Below, one piece after another: positions 1-6,661 of a stretch of 7,366 nucleotides of DNA. This DNA comes from Stenotrophomonas sp. GTDB taxonomy: Bacteria > Pseudomonadota > Gammaproteobacteria > Xanthomonadales > Xanthomonadaceae. How positions within the stretch are numbered: position 1 is the stretch's first letter; the number at the start of each line of letters is the position of its first letter. The notes beneath the pieces are model-generated. The model worked only from the letters and a program-made list of their open reading frames with translations. It was not told the DNA's origin and ran no database searches. The position numbers were made by a program, and so were the translations under genes. The stretch is from positions 1,396 to 8,761 of the forward strand of contig DMZT01000054.1 in the NCBI GenBank assembly GCA_003484865.1, given 5' to 3'.

Positions 1-1075
1 CCAGCGCGATGGCGCGCTCGAACAGATGCTCTTCGGCGTAGGTATCCAGCGCCGCCAGGGCCGCGGCGCAGGCCAGCGGGTGCCCGGAATAGGTGTAGCC
101 GTGGAAGAACTCGATGGCGGCCGGTGGGCCCTGCATGAAGGCGTCGTGGATCACTTCGCTGGCCAGCACCGCGCCCATCGGCACCGCGCCGTTGGTCAGC
201 CCCTTGGCCAAGGTCATCAGGTCCGGGGTGACCCCGAAGCGCTGCGCGGCGAAGGCGTTGCCGACCCGGCCGAAACCGGTGATCACCTCATCGAACACCA
301 GCAGGATGCCTTGCTGGTCGCAGATCTCGCGCAGGCGCTGCAGGTACCCGGGTGCGGGCAGGATCACCCCCGCCGAGCCAGCGATCGGCTCGACGAACAC
401 CGCCGCGATCGTGGATGCATCGTGCAGCGCGATCAGGCGTTCCAGGTCTTCTGCGAGTTCGGCACCGTGGCGCGGCAAGCCGGGGCTGAAGGCATTGCGC
501 TCCAGATCGAGCGTGTGGCGCAGGAAATCGCTGCCGGGCAACAACGGCCCGAACGTCTTGCGGTTGTTGGGCAGGCCGCCGATCGACAGGCCGCCGAAGC
601 CGACGCCGTGATAGGCCTTCTCCCGGCCGATGAAGCGGGTGCGGTGACCCTCGCCGCGCAGGCGATGGTAGGCCAGCGCGATCTTCATCGCGGTGTCGAC
701 CGCCTCGGAGCCGGAGTTGGTGAAGAACACATGGTTCAAGCGGCCCGGTGCCAGCGCGGCCAACCGCTGGGCCAGCACGAAGGGCAAGGGGGAGGCCATC
801 TGGAAAGGTGGCGCGAAATCCAGCGTGGCCGCCTGCTGCTGGATCGCCTGCACGATCCTCGGCCGCGCATGCCCTGCGTTGCAGCACCACAGGCCGGCCG
901 CGCCATCCAGGATCGGACGGTCGTCGATGTCGTGGTAATACATGCCCTCCGCACGCACCAGCAGGCGCGGGGCCGCCTTGAACTGGCGGTTGGCGGTGAA
1001 TGGCATCCAGTAGGCATCCACGTCTGCGGGTGCCTGGCTGGCCAGGGTCGACAACGACGAATCGGGACGAGGCAT
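1..1075 (-). CDS. Omega-amino acid--pyruvate aminotransferase (class III, PLP), partial at C-terminus
   Basis: PLP-dependent class III aminotransferase of the beta-alanine/omega-amino acid:pyruvate type. It would move a terminal amino group from an omega-amino acid or amine to pyruvate, giving alanine and a semialdehyde in the cytoplasm. The 358 visible residues read without interruption from ATG at 1075. The family N-terminal signature WMPFTANRQFK is at residues 23-33 and GLWCCNAGH at 61-69. The PLP phosphate-binding TNSGSE is at 119-124, YHG at 155-157, the pyridine-contacting Asp at 262 (FDEV) and the Schiff-base Lys at 291 (LAKGLTNG). HGYTYSGHP follows at 325-333. Family members are about 440-450 residues, so roughly 90 residues lie beyond the left edge. 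GGAG (complement of 1082-1085) lies 6 nt before the start. It is divergent from the aldehyde dehydrogenase at 1190, which suggests a shared amine-degradation role. The substrate (beta-alanine, putrescine or another omega-amine) cannot be fixed from sequence. Confidence 0.93.
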   Translation of the reverse strand, partial: MPRPDSSLSTLASQAPADVDAYWMPFTANRQFKAAPRLLVRAEGMYYHDIDDRPILDGAAGLWCCNAGHARPRIVQAIQQQAATLDFAPPFQMASPLPFVLAQRLAALAPGRLNHVFFTNSGSEAVDTAMKIALAYHRLRGEGHRTRFIGREKAYHGVGFGGLSIGGLPNNRKTFGPLLPGSDFLRHTLDLERNAFSPGLPRHGAELAEDLERLIALHDASTIAAVFVEPIAGSAGVILPAPGYLQRLREICDQQGILLVFDEVITGFGRVGNAFAAQRFGVTPDLMTLAKGLTNGAVPMGAVLASEVIHDAFMQGPPAAIEFFHGYTYSGHPLACAAALAALDTYAEEHLFERAIAL

Positions 1076-1118
1076 GCGGCACTCCGCAAGGGCGCGATGG
1101 TCACGACTTTATCGCACT

Positions 1119-1143
1119 CGCCTCACGTCATCCCGTGATGGCG
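1119..1143. promoter_or_regulatory. Dyad in divergent spacer, candidate operator
   Basis: TCACG-N6-CGTGA (1123-1138) is a perfect 5-bp dyad. It extends outward as CGCC (1119-1122) and GGCG (1140-1143) with one unpaired T at 1139. It lies between the divergent aminotransferase and aldehyde dehydrogenase genes, just upstream of the plus-strand -10 at 1149, where a repressor or activator controlling both genes could bind. The regulator is unknown and the assignment is inference from position and symmetry. Confidence 0.35.
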
Positions 1144-1148
1144 ACGGG

Positions 1149-1154
1149 TATAAC
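1149..1154 (+). promoter_or_regulatory. Candidate -10 element (TATAAC) for the aldehyde dehydrogenase
   Basis: TATAAC matches the sigma-70 -10 consensus at five of six positions in an otherwise GC-rich spacer. It would start transcription near 1161, giving a leader of about 29 nt before ATG 1190. No good -35 hexamer lies 16-18 bp upstream; the nearest sequence there is ACGTCA/CGTCAT, inside the dyad. The promoter may therefore depend on an activator. Confidence 0.4.
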
Positions 1155-1189
1155 CGCCTTACCCGACTGAGTGGATGAGGACGACGCCG

Positions 1190-2692
1190 ATGACCACCGC
1201 ACGCACCCGTGACGACTGGCAACGCCAGGCCGATGCACTGACCTTCCAGGGCCAGGCCTTCATCGATGGGCGCTACGTGGACGCCGCCAGTGGCGCGCGC
1301 TATGACTGCGTCAGCCCGATCGATGGCCGCGTACTGGTGCAGGTGGCCGACGCCGACACGACGGACGTCGATCGGGCGGTCGCAGCGGCGCGGCGCAGTT
1401 TCGATGCGGGCGACTGGTCGCGGGCGGCGCCCTCTCATCGCAAGCAGGTGCTGCTGCGGCTGGCCGACCTGGTGGAACAACACGCCGATGCGCTCGCGCT
1501 GCTGGAAACCCTGGACATGGGCAAGCCGGTCCGCGACGCACGCGAGGGCGATCTGGCCGGTGTCGTGCGCTGCCTGCGCTGGACCGCCGAGGCGGTGGAC
1601 AAGGTGTACGGCGAGGTTGCCCCGACCGCGCTGGATACGCTGGGCCTGATCACCCGTGAGCCGGTGGGCGTGGTGGCGGTGATCGTGCCGTGGAACTTCC
1701 CGCTGCTGATGGCAACGTGGAAGATCGCGCCAGCCTTGGCGGCGGGCAATTCCGTGGTGCTCAAGCCCTCCGAGCGCTCGCCGCTGAGCGCGATCCGCCT
1801 GGCCGCGCTGGTGGCCGAGGCAGGGGTACCTGATGGCGTGTTCAATGTGCTTCCTGGCCATGGTGAGCGGACGGGCGAACCGCTGGCGTTGCACATGGAC
1901 GTGGATGCGCTGGCGTTCACCGGCTCCACCGCCGTCGGTCGGCGGTTGCTGCAATGCGCCGGGAAATCGAATCTCAAGCGCACCTGGCTGGAGTGCGGCG
2001 GCAAGAGCCCGAACCTCGTGTTCGCTGATGCGCCCGATCTGGACAAGGCCGCCCAGGCCGCTGCCACCGCGATCTTCTACAACCAGGGCGAGGTGTGCAC
2101 CGCCGGCTCGCGCCTCCTGGTCCAGCGCTCGATCAAGGATGCCTTCGTGGCCCGCGTACTGGCGCATGGCCGGCATATGCAGCCGCAGCATCCCTTCGAG
2201 CCGGATGCCGCGATGGGCGCACTGGTCGATGAGGCGCATGCAGGCCGCGTGCTGGATTACGTAGCACGCGGCGAGGCCGAAGGCGCACGCCTGCTGCTGG
2301 GGGGCAAGCGGCTGGAGGTGGTGCCGGGTGGCAGCTATGTCGAGCCGACCGTGTTCGACGAGGTCGATCCGCAGCACACCATCGCCCGCGAGGAGATCTT
2401 CGGGCCGGTGCTGTCGGTGCTGACCTTCGATCATGAAGACGATGCCCTGCGCATGGCCAATGATTCGATCTACGGGCTGGCCGCCGGGGTGTGGACACGC
2501 GACCTTGGCCGTGCGCATCGGGTAGCACGCGGGCTGCGTGCGGGCAGTGTGTGGGTCAATCAATGGGATGGTGGCGACATGACCGCCCCATTCGGTGGCT
2601 ACAAGCAGTCCGGCATCGGCCGCGACAAATCCCTGCACGCCTTCGACAAGTACACCGAACTCAAGGCGACCTGGATCCACCTGGGCGGCTGA
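1190..2692 (+). CDS. puuC: Aldehyde dehydrogenase, PuuC/KauB type (aminoaldehyde dehydrogenase)
   Basis: NAD(P)-dependent aldehyde dehydrogenase of 500 residues, the usual length for PuuC (gamma-glutamyl-gamma-aminobutyraldehyde dehydrogenase) and KauB (guanidinobutyraldehyde dehydrogenase). It oxidises omega-aminoaldehydes from polyamine breakdown to the acids, in the cytoplasm. PWNFP carries the transition-state Asn at 169 and LKPSE the cofactor-binding Lys at 192. FTGSTAVG starts at 244, the general base Glu is 268 (LECGGKSPN) and the nucleophilic Cys is 303 (NQGEVCTAG). EEIFGPV is near 401-407. The C-terminal [20 protein letters not shown] is typical of the PuuC/KauB subgroup. ATG 1190 is preferred over in-frame ATG 1175 because GAGG (1177-1180) lies 9 nt before it and nothing comparable precedes 1175. 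The divergent partner is an omega-aminotransferase, which would supply the aldehyde. Family assignment is secure; the exact substrate and the symbol are inferred from similarity. Confidence 0.92.
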   Translation: MTTARTRDDWQRQADALTFQGQAFIDGRYVDAASGARYDCVSPIDGRVLVQVADADTTDVDRAVAAARRSFDAGDWSRAAPSHRKQVLLRLADLVEQHADALALLETLDMGKPVRDAREGDLAGVVRCLRWTAEAVDKVYGEVAPTALDTLGLITREPVGVVAVIVPWNFPLLMATWKIAPALAAGNSVVLKPSERSPLSAIRLAALVAEAGVPDGVFNVLPGHGERTGEPLALHMDVDALAFTGSTAVGRRLLQCAGKSNLKRTWLECGGKSPNLVFADAPDLDKAAQAAATAIFYNQGEVCTAGSRLLVQRSIKDAFVARVLAHGRHMQPQHPFEPDAAMGALVDEAHAGRVLDYVARGEAEGARLLLGGKRLEVVPGGSYVEPTVFDEVDPQHTIAREEIFGPVLSVLTFDHEDDALRMANDSIYGLAAGVWTRDLGRAHRVARGLRAGSVWVNQWDGGDMTAPFGGYKQSGIGRDKSLHAFDKYTELKATWIHLGG

Positions 2693-2698
2693 CGCCGC

Positions 2699-3331
2699 TC
2701 AGCAGTCCTGGCTGTGGCGGATCAGCGACTCGCGCAGCAGGTCGCGATCCATTTCATCCACGGCGTTGCGCAGGTAGTCGATCTGCTGCCGCGTCAGGCG
2801 GCACGGGTCCACCGTGTAGCCCGGGGGCCACGCGCCGATCAGCTGGAAGATGCCGTGCACGATCTGCTCCGGGGTCATCCCCGCCTTCATGCGGAAGCGC
2901 TTGGGTTTGGGCTGGAATGCCGGGTGTACCTCCCGGTCGCCCAGCAAGCGCGGAACCAGCGAGGCGGCGTCGATACCGCTGCCCATCAGCGAGCCCGGCA
3001 CGCTCAGGTCCAGTGCGGCGCGTGGCGCCTGCGGATCCACCGCCGCAGCATGTGATGCGATGGTGGGCGTGGCCACGCGTGGCGCAGGCAAACGCTGCGA
3101 GGCGGCGGGCTGCGGCATAGGGGGCGCGGGAGTCGCCAAGGGTAGGGGAACCGGTGCAGGCAACGGCCGCGGCAGCCAGTACACCGCCAGGCGGGCCTCC
3201 TCCGCAGCGCCACTGGGGGCCGGAGACCGCAGCAGCACGCCCAGCATCAGCCCGTGCACAACGATCACCACCGCGATGGCGACCGGCTGCGCCCAGCGCA
3301 AGGGGGCGGCACTCTTCCGTGAGGCTGACAT
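2699..3331 (-). CDS. Single-pass membrane protein with TonB-like topology, unknown function
   Basis: I do not recognise this 210-residue protein. It has a short basic N-terminus and one hydrophobic segment at about residues 14-34, containing a His at 26. A Pro/Ala-rich linker covers about 54-84, with a less ordered stretch to about 120. A C-terminal module at about 125-210 contains RLLGDREVHPAFQPKPKRF, GMTPEQIVHGIFQLIGAWPPGY and a charged helical end, with Cys at 177 and 210. The expected topology is an inner-membrane anchor with a proline-rich periplasmic arm, as in TonB, but no TonB C-terminal motif is visible. AGGA (complement of 3341-3344) lies 9 nt before ATG 3331, supporting the start. 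The gene converges on the aldehyde dehydrogenase with a 6-bp gap and is divergent from the transporter at 3505. It is probably a lineage-specific envelope protein. Confidence 0.8.
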   Translation of the reverse strand: MSASRKSAAPLRWAQPVAIAVVIVVHGLMLGVLLRSPAPSGAAEEARLAVYWLPRPLPAPVPLPLATPAPPMPQPAASQRLPAPRVATPTIASHAAAVDPQAPRAALDLSVPGSLMGSGIDAASLVPRLLGDREVHPAFQPKPKRFRMKAGMTPEQIVHGIFQLIGAWPPGYTVDPCRLTRQQIDYLRNAVDEMDRDLLRESLIRHSQDC

Positions 3332-3350
3332 CCGGGACCGTCCTGGCGGG

Positions 3351-3419
3351 GTGACCGCGTTGAGACCCTGCGGTGCCGGGGAAGTTCCTGCCGGATGCGC
3401 AGGTCGCCGATGCGGTCAC
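3351..3419. repeat. Separated inverted repeat GTGACCGC / GCGGTCAC in divergent spacer
   Basis: GTGACCGC at 3351-3358 and its exact reverse complement at 3412-3419 are separated by 53 bp. The left arm lies 20 bp upstream of the start of the membrane protein gene (3331). The whole pair lies in the 173-bp spacer shared with the transporter. It could be two half-sites of a looping regulator or chance in GC-rich DNA. The rest of the spacer shows no convincing -35/-10 pair. Confidence 0.3.
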
Positions 3420-3468
3420 AGGCTGACAGTCTCGTCTGCAACCATTGCGGCAGCCAGCGGAAGGCCGT

Positions 3469-3493
3469 GGCAGAATCCGGCAGCTGCCTTTTT
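3469..3493 (+). promoter_or_regulatory. Leader inverted repeat followed by T-run before the transporter
   Basis: GGCAG (3469-3473) and CTGCC (3484-3488) can pair around a 10-nt loop, and five T residues follow at once (3489-3493). This resembles a small intrinsic terminator or attenuator 11 nt before the transporter ATG. The stem is only 5 bp and GGCAG recurs at 3479-3483, so the structure is weak. The same stretch contains the 10-bp palindrome GGCAGCTGCC at 3479-3488. Confidence 0.25.
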
Positions 3494-3504
3494 CTGCGTG
3501 CCCG

Positions 3505-4782
3505 ATGTCCACACCTGCTGTCGCCCCTGTCGTGAACTCTCCCCGCCGCATTCTGCTGGCGAGCCTGATCGGCACCACCATCGAGTTCTTCGATTTCTAC
3601 ATCTACGCCACCGCCGCGGTGCTGGTGTTCCCGCACCTGTTTTTCCCCGAAAGCAGCGATGGGGCGGCGATGCTGCAGTCGCTGGCGACCTTCGCGGTGG
3701 CCTTCATCGCGCGGCCGGTCGGCTCGGCGGTGTTCGGTCACTACGGTGACCGCATCGGGCGCAAGGCGACGCTGGTCGCTGCGCTGCTCACGATGGGCAT
3801 CTCCACCGTGGCGATCGGCCTGCTGCCCACGCATGCCAGCATCGGGCTGGTCGCGCCGGCACTGCTCGCGCTGTGCCGCTTCGGGCAGGGCCTGGGGCTG
3901 GGGGGAGAGTGGGGTGGCGCCGTGCTGCTGGCCACCGAGAATGCGCCGCCCGGCAAACGCGCCTGGTACGGCATGTTCCCGCAGCTGGGCGCACCGCTGG
4001 GCTTCCTGCTTTCGGCCGGTATCTTCCTGCTGCTGGGCCGCGCGATGAGCGAGGCCGATTTCCTGCAATGGGGCTGGCGCGTGCCGTTCCTGGCCAGTTC
4101 GCTGCTGGTCGGCATCGGCCTGTGGGTACGCCTGAACATCCACGAGACCCCGCAATTCCAGGCCGCGCTGGACCGCAACGAGCGGGTCAAGCTGCCGATG
4201 TGGACGGTGCTGCGCGAACATCCGCTGACGCTGCTGCTGGGCACCCTGGGGGCGTTCGCCACCTTCGTGCTGTTCTACCTGATGACGGTGTTCACCCTCG
4301 GCCACGGCACCACCGTGCTGGGCTACTCGCGTGAGCAGTTCCTGCTGCTGCAGATGGTCGGCATCCTGTTCTTCGCCGCCGGCATTCCCATTTCCGCGTT
4401 GTACGGCGACCGCTGGGGCACGCGCCGCACGATGATCGTGGCCAGCGGCCTGATCCTCGCCTTCGGCGTGGTGTTCGCGCCGCTGTTCCAGGCCGGCAGC
4501 CCGTGGCTGGTGCTGGGGTTCCTGGCGCTGGGCCTGTTCCTGATGGGCCTGACCTACGGCCCGTGCGGCACCTTCCTGGCCGAGATCTACCCGGTGCAGG
4601 TGCGCTATACCGGCGCCTCCTTGTCGTTCAACCTGGCCGGCATTCTCGGTGCTGCACCGGCGCCGTATGTGGCGACGTGGCTGGCCGAGCGCTATGGCCT
4701 GGTCGCGGTGGGCTATTACCTGTGCGTGACCGCATTGATCACCATCGTCGCCTTGCTGGCGATGGGGCGGCGCGGGCGCTGA
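3505..4782 (+). CDS. MHS-family major facilitator transporter (YhjE-like)
   Basis: Inner-membrane transporter of 425 residues, in the metabolite:H+ symporter branch of the major facilitator superfamily (ShiA, ProP, KgtP, YhjE). It is expected to have 12 membrane helices. Helix 1 carries LIGTTIEFFDFYIYATAAVLVFP. The loop 2-3 signature GHYGDRIGRK and the motif GQGLGLGGEWGGAVLLATENAP are both present. WGWRVPFLAS closes the first half, and the second half contains GDRWGTRR and EIYPVQVRYTGASLSFN. The sequence closely resembles E. coli YhjE as remembered, so the substrate is probably a small organic acid or similar metabolite but is unknown. ATG 3505 fits the N-terminus of relatives; the reading frame extends further upstream only through a TTG at 3445. 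No Shine-Dalgarno is visible before 3505. It shares its upstream spacer with the membrane protein at 2699-3331, and its stop abuts that of the convergent hemerythrin gene. Confidence 0.9.
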   Translation: MSTPAVAPVVNSPRRILLASLIGTTIEFFDFYIYATAAVLVFPHLFFPESSDGAAMLQSLATFAVAFIARPVGSAVFGHYGDRIGRKATLVAALLTMGISTVAIGLLPTHASIGLVAPALLALCRFGQGLGLGGEWGGAVLLATENAPPGKRAWYGMFPQLGAPLGFLLSAGIFLLLGRAMSEADFLQWGWRVPFLASSLLVGIGLWVRLNIHETPQFQAALDRNERVKLPMWTVLREHPLTLLLGTLGAFATFVLFYLMTVFTLGHGTTVLGYSREQFLLLQMVGILFFAAGIPISALYGDRWGTRRTMIVASGLILAFGVVFAPLFQAGSPWLVLGFLALGLFLMGLTYGPCGTFLAEIYPVQVRYTGASLSFNLAGILGAAPAPYVATWLAERYGLVAVGYYLCVTALITIVALLAMGRRGR

Positions 4783-4788
4783 TCAGCG
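4777..4788. repeat. 12-bp palindrome joining two convergent stop codons
   Basis: CGCTGATCAGCG is a perfect palindrome. Its centre TGATCA is the TGA stop of the transporter (4780-4782) placed directly against the TGA stop of the hemerythrin on the other strand (4785-4783). The two genes therefore converge with no spacer. No T-run follows on either side, so it is not a standard intrinsic terminator. With no intergenic room, any terminator must lie inside coding sequence or termination must be Rho-dependent. Confidence 0.5.
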
Positions 4789-5244
4789 GAAGAAGCGCTT
4801 GAGCGTGCGGCCCAGCCAGCTGCCCTGCTGGTGGTCGCGCGCGAACTGGTTGAGGTGTTGTTTGACCTGCGGCGCGTACGCCTTGTCATCGCCACGGATA
4901 TGGTTGAACAGCCAGCGCGACAGCATCGTGCGCAGCTCGTCGGTGATGTCCTCACCGGCCTGGAAACGCAGCCGGTACTCGCCCACGCGCTTGCCGAAGA
5001 TTTCGTGCACGCGCTTGTGCGCCGCGCAGAACGGGTAGCCGGCTTCCTCCATCAGCTCTTCTTCGAAGGCGAAGTGGGACATCGTGTAGTCCACGAGTTC
5101 GTCGATGACCTCGGCCACGGCCAGCCGCTCCAGGCTCTTCTGGGCGACGTGCAGGTGGTTGAGCATCTCCACGATGCGCATGTGCTGGTGATCGATGACA
5201 TCGATACCGATGTTCAGATCGTCCTGCCAGACCAGAAGTGCCAT
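4783..5244 (-). CDS. Bacteriohemerythrin, single domain
   Basis: Oxygen-binding diiron protein of 153 residues, one hemerythrin domain plus a short basic tail (RTLKRFF near the end). All seven iron ligands are present: His21 in the IDHQH segment, His57 and Glu61 (HFAFE), His76 and His80 (HKRVH), and His115 and Asp120 (HIRGDD). It is soluble and probably cytoplasmic, with a role in O2 storage, delivery or sensing. Length and N-terminus ([13 protein letters not shown]) resemble the Anr-controlled microoxic hemerythrin of Pseudomonas aeruginosa (PA1673, Mhr), by recollection. ATG 5244 follows GGGGAA by 6 nt. It lies 70 bp downstream of a diguanylate cyclase gene on the same strand and appears to have its own FNR-type promoter. 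Expression may thus come from low-oxygen activation plus read-through. Function in oxygen handling is well supported; a signalling link to the cyclase is inference. Confidence 0.95.
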   Translation of the reverse strand: MALLVWQDDLNIGIDVIDHQHMRIVEMLNHLHVAQKSLERLAVAEVIDELVDYTMSHFAFEEELMEEAGYPFCAAHKRVHEIFGKRVGEYRLRFQAGEDITDELRTMLSRWLFNHIRGDDKAYAPQVKQHLNQFARDHQQGSWLGRTLKRFFR

Positions 5245-5276
5245 GGTGCGTTCCCCGCGCTGTTCAACTGGGGGCG

Positions 5277-5282
5277 ACTCTA
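5277..5282 (-). promoter_or_regulatory. Candidate -10 element (TAGAGT) of the hemerythrin promoter
   Basis: On the minus strand TAGAGT matches the -10 consensus at four of six positions. Its first base is 29.5 bp from the centre of the FNR-type box at 5305-5318, exactly the spacing in class II FNR promoters, where the box is centred at -41.5. The implied start site is near 5270, leaving a 26-nt leader that contains the Shine-Dalgarno. The element is weak alone; the spacing is the main support. Confidence 0.5.
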
Positions 5283-5288
5283 GGCAGT

Positions 5289-5304
5289 CGCGGCCGGGGC
5301 CGCG
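5289..5304. repeat. GC-rich inverted repeat between cyclase stop and hemerythrin promoter
   Basis: CGCGGCC (5289-5295) and GGCCGCG (5298-5304) pair perfectly, giving in practice a 6-bp stem with a 4-nt loop. It lies downstream of the cyclase stop codon. No T-run follows on the minus strand, so it is at best a weak pause or 3'-end stabilising hairpin. It also occupies the spacer between the FNR-type box and the -10. Confidence 0.4.
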
Positions 5305-5318
5305 TTGATCTCGATCAA
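5305..5318 (-). promoter_or_regulatory. FNR/ANR-type binding site, perfect consensus
   Basis: TTGATCTCGATCAA fits the FNR/ANR/DNR consensus TTGAT-N4-ATCAA at all ten specified positions. It overlaps the stop codon of the diguanylate cyclase (TGA at 5317-5315) and is centred 67.5 nt upstream of the hemerythrin ATG, with a correctly spaced -10 at 5282-5277. FNR-family regulators are active at low oxygen, and hemerythrin genes are known targets in pseudomonads. Which CRP/FNR-family protein the host has cannot be seen here. Confidence 0.65.
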
Positions 5319-6661
5319 GGCGCCAGGGCAGGCTCGCGCTGGCGTGGGCCGGTCGCCACGGTGGCGCAATGGACGCGATTGCGGCCGCCGGCCTTGGCCA
5401 GGTACAGCTGCCGATCGGCCTCGGAAATCAGCCGGTGCAGGGAATCGCGCTGCGGCCGCAGACAGCACAGCCCGATGCTGACCGTCATGCGCAGGGTGGT
5501 GTGGCCCAGGTCGACCTCCAGCGCGGCGATGCGCTGGCGCAGTTCGTCGAAGTAGTGCACGGCCTGCTCTTCATCCATGCCCGGTACCAGCAGGCAGAAC
5601 TCCTCGCCGCCGAAGCGTGCGATCAGATCGTCTTGGCGCGCATGCTGGGCGACCGCTGCGGCCACCGCGCGCAGCGCATCGTCGCCGGCCTCGTGGCCAT
5701 GGGTATCGTTGATGTGCTTGAAGTGGTCGATGTCGATCATCGCCACAGCCACCTGTTCGCCATCCAGGTGCAGCTGCGGCAGCTGACGCTGACTCTGCTC
5801 CAGGAAGCAGCGACGATTCGGCAGCCCGGTCAGAAAATCGCGGGTAGCCAGGTCCTGCAGGGTGCCGATCAGCTCGAGCTGGTCCACGTTCTGCGAGACG
5901 CGGCAGAAGAACTCCTCGCGCGAGAAGGGCTTGCGCAGGAAATCGTTGGCGCCGTTCTTGAGGAAGCGCGGAATCAGCGAGGGATCGGTATTGCCGGAAA
6001 TCCCGATCACGGCCAGCTTGTCGCGCGAGCGCATCGTGCGCAGGCGGCGGGTGAATTCCACGCCCTCCATGCCTGGCATCTCCTGATCGACCACCGCCAG
6101 CCGGATCGCCGGGTGCGCCTCGATGGCCTTCAGTCCCTCGGCGCCGTCAGCGGCCTCGTAGACATCGTGCCCATACATGCGCAGCAAGGAGGCGGCGTAC
6201 ATCCGCGCCGACATCGAGTCATCCACCACCAGCGCGGCGATGCGCCGGTTGCGCTCCAGTCGTTGCACGAGCCACACCAGATAATCGATGCTGCCCGGGG
6301 TGTTCTTGAGCACGTAATCGATGATCTGCTGCTGCAGCACGCGCTTGCGCAGATCCTCGTCATACACGCCGCTGACCACCACGGTGGGCAGCCCGCGCGA
6401 CAGGAAGTAGTCCACGACGGTATCGCGGTCGCCATCGGCCAGCACCAGCCCGGTCAGGACCAGGAACCAACCCTGTTCCTCATCCAGCAGCCGCCCGGCC
6501 TCGGCCAGGCTGGTCGCCACCGAAACCGGCAGCTCCAGCCGCTGCTCGATCGCCTCACGCAGCATGCTGGTGAACGTGCGCGAGTTTTCCACCAGCAGGA
6601 TCCGCTGGGGCAGGGCATCACCGGGGTCGCTGAGAACAGCGCCCTGCAACAGTGCCGGCAT
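5315..6661 (-). CDS. PleD-like diguanylate cyclase (REC-REC-GGDEF)
   Basis: Response regulator of 448 residues that should make cyclic di-GMP from two GTP; PleD of Caulobacter has the same layout and nearly the same length. REC1 (about 20-137) looks degenerate: the acidic pair is Glu25-Asn26 and the phosphoacceptor position is Gly71 (VLTGLVLAD), although Ser97 and Lys119 remain. REC2 (about 141-258) is intact: Asp147-Asp148, phosphoacceptor Asp192 ([11 protein letters not shown]), Ser222 and Lys244-Pro245. The GGDEF domain starts at [10 protein letters not shown] (275-284). It has metal-site Asp310, Asn318, Asp327, active-site GGEEF at 351-355 and an inhibitory RxxD site at 342-345, so it should be active and product-inhibited. 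The start is uncertain: ATG 6661 leaves 20 residues before REC1 but lacks a clear Shine-Dalgarno. GTG 6712 would add 17 residues, and the open frame continues to 6859 with Arg-rich, unconvincing sequence. The cognate kinase is not in the window. Confidence 0.92.
   Translation of the reverse strand: MPALLQGAVLSDPGDALPQRILLVENSRTFTSMLREAIEQRLELPVSVATSLAEAGRLLDEEQGWFLVLTGLVLADGDRDTVVDYFLSRGLPTVVVSGVYDEDLRKRVLQQQIIDYVLKNTPGSIDYLVWLVQRLERNRRIAALVVDDSMSARMYAASLLRMYGHDVYEAADGAEGLKAIEAHPAIRLAVVDQEMPGMEGVEFTRRLRTMRSRDKLAVIGISGNTDPSLIPRFLKNGANDFLRKPFSREEFFCRVSQNVDQLELIGTLQDLATRDFLTGLPNRRCFLEQSQRQLPQLHLDGEQVAVAMIDIDHFKHINDTHGHEAGDDALRAVAAAVAQHARQDDLIARFGGEEFCLLVPGMDEEQAVHYFDELRQRIAALEVDLGHTTLRMTVSIGLCCLRPQRDSLHRLISEADRQLYLAKAGGRNRVHCATVATGPRQREPALAP

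Noticed and set aside
26..1138. Open frame of 370 codons on the plus strand opposite the aminotransferase
   Set aside because: The minus strand reads continuously as an omega-aminotransferase with a PLP lysine. The plus-strand product is low-complexity Gln/Gly/Arg/His.
1109..2680. Open frame of 523 codons on the minus strand opposite the aldehyde dehydrogenase
   Set aside because: The sense strand encodes a textbook aldehyde dehydrogenase with all catalytic motifs. The antisense product is rich in His, Gln, Arg and Gly with no domain, as expected from the complement of GC-rich codons.
3445..3476. Promoter TTGCGG ... CAGAAT for the transporter
   Set aside because: The spacer is 20 bp and both hexamers are poor. 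A sigma-54 reading of the TGGCAG stretch also fails because the -12 GC is not in place.
5289..5304. Rho-independent terminator between the cyclase and hemerythrin genes
   Set aside because: The stem is strong but very tight-looped, and no T-run follows on the minus strand.
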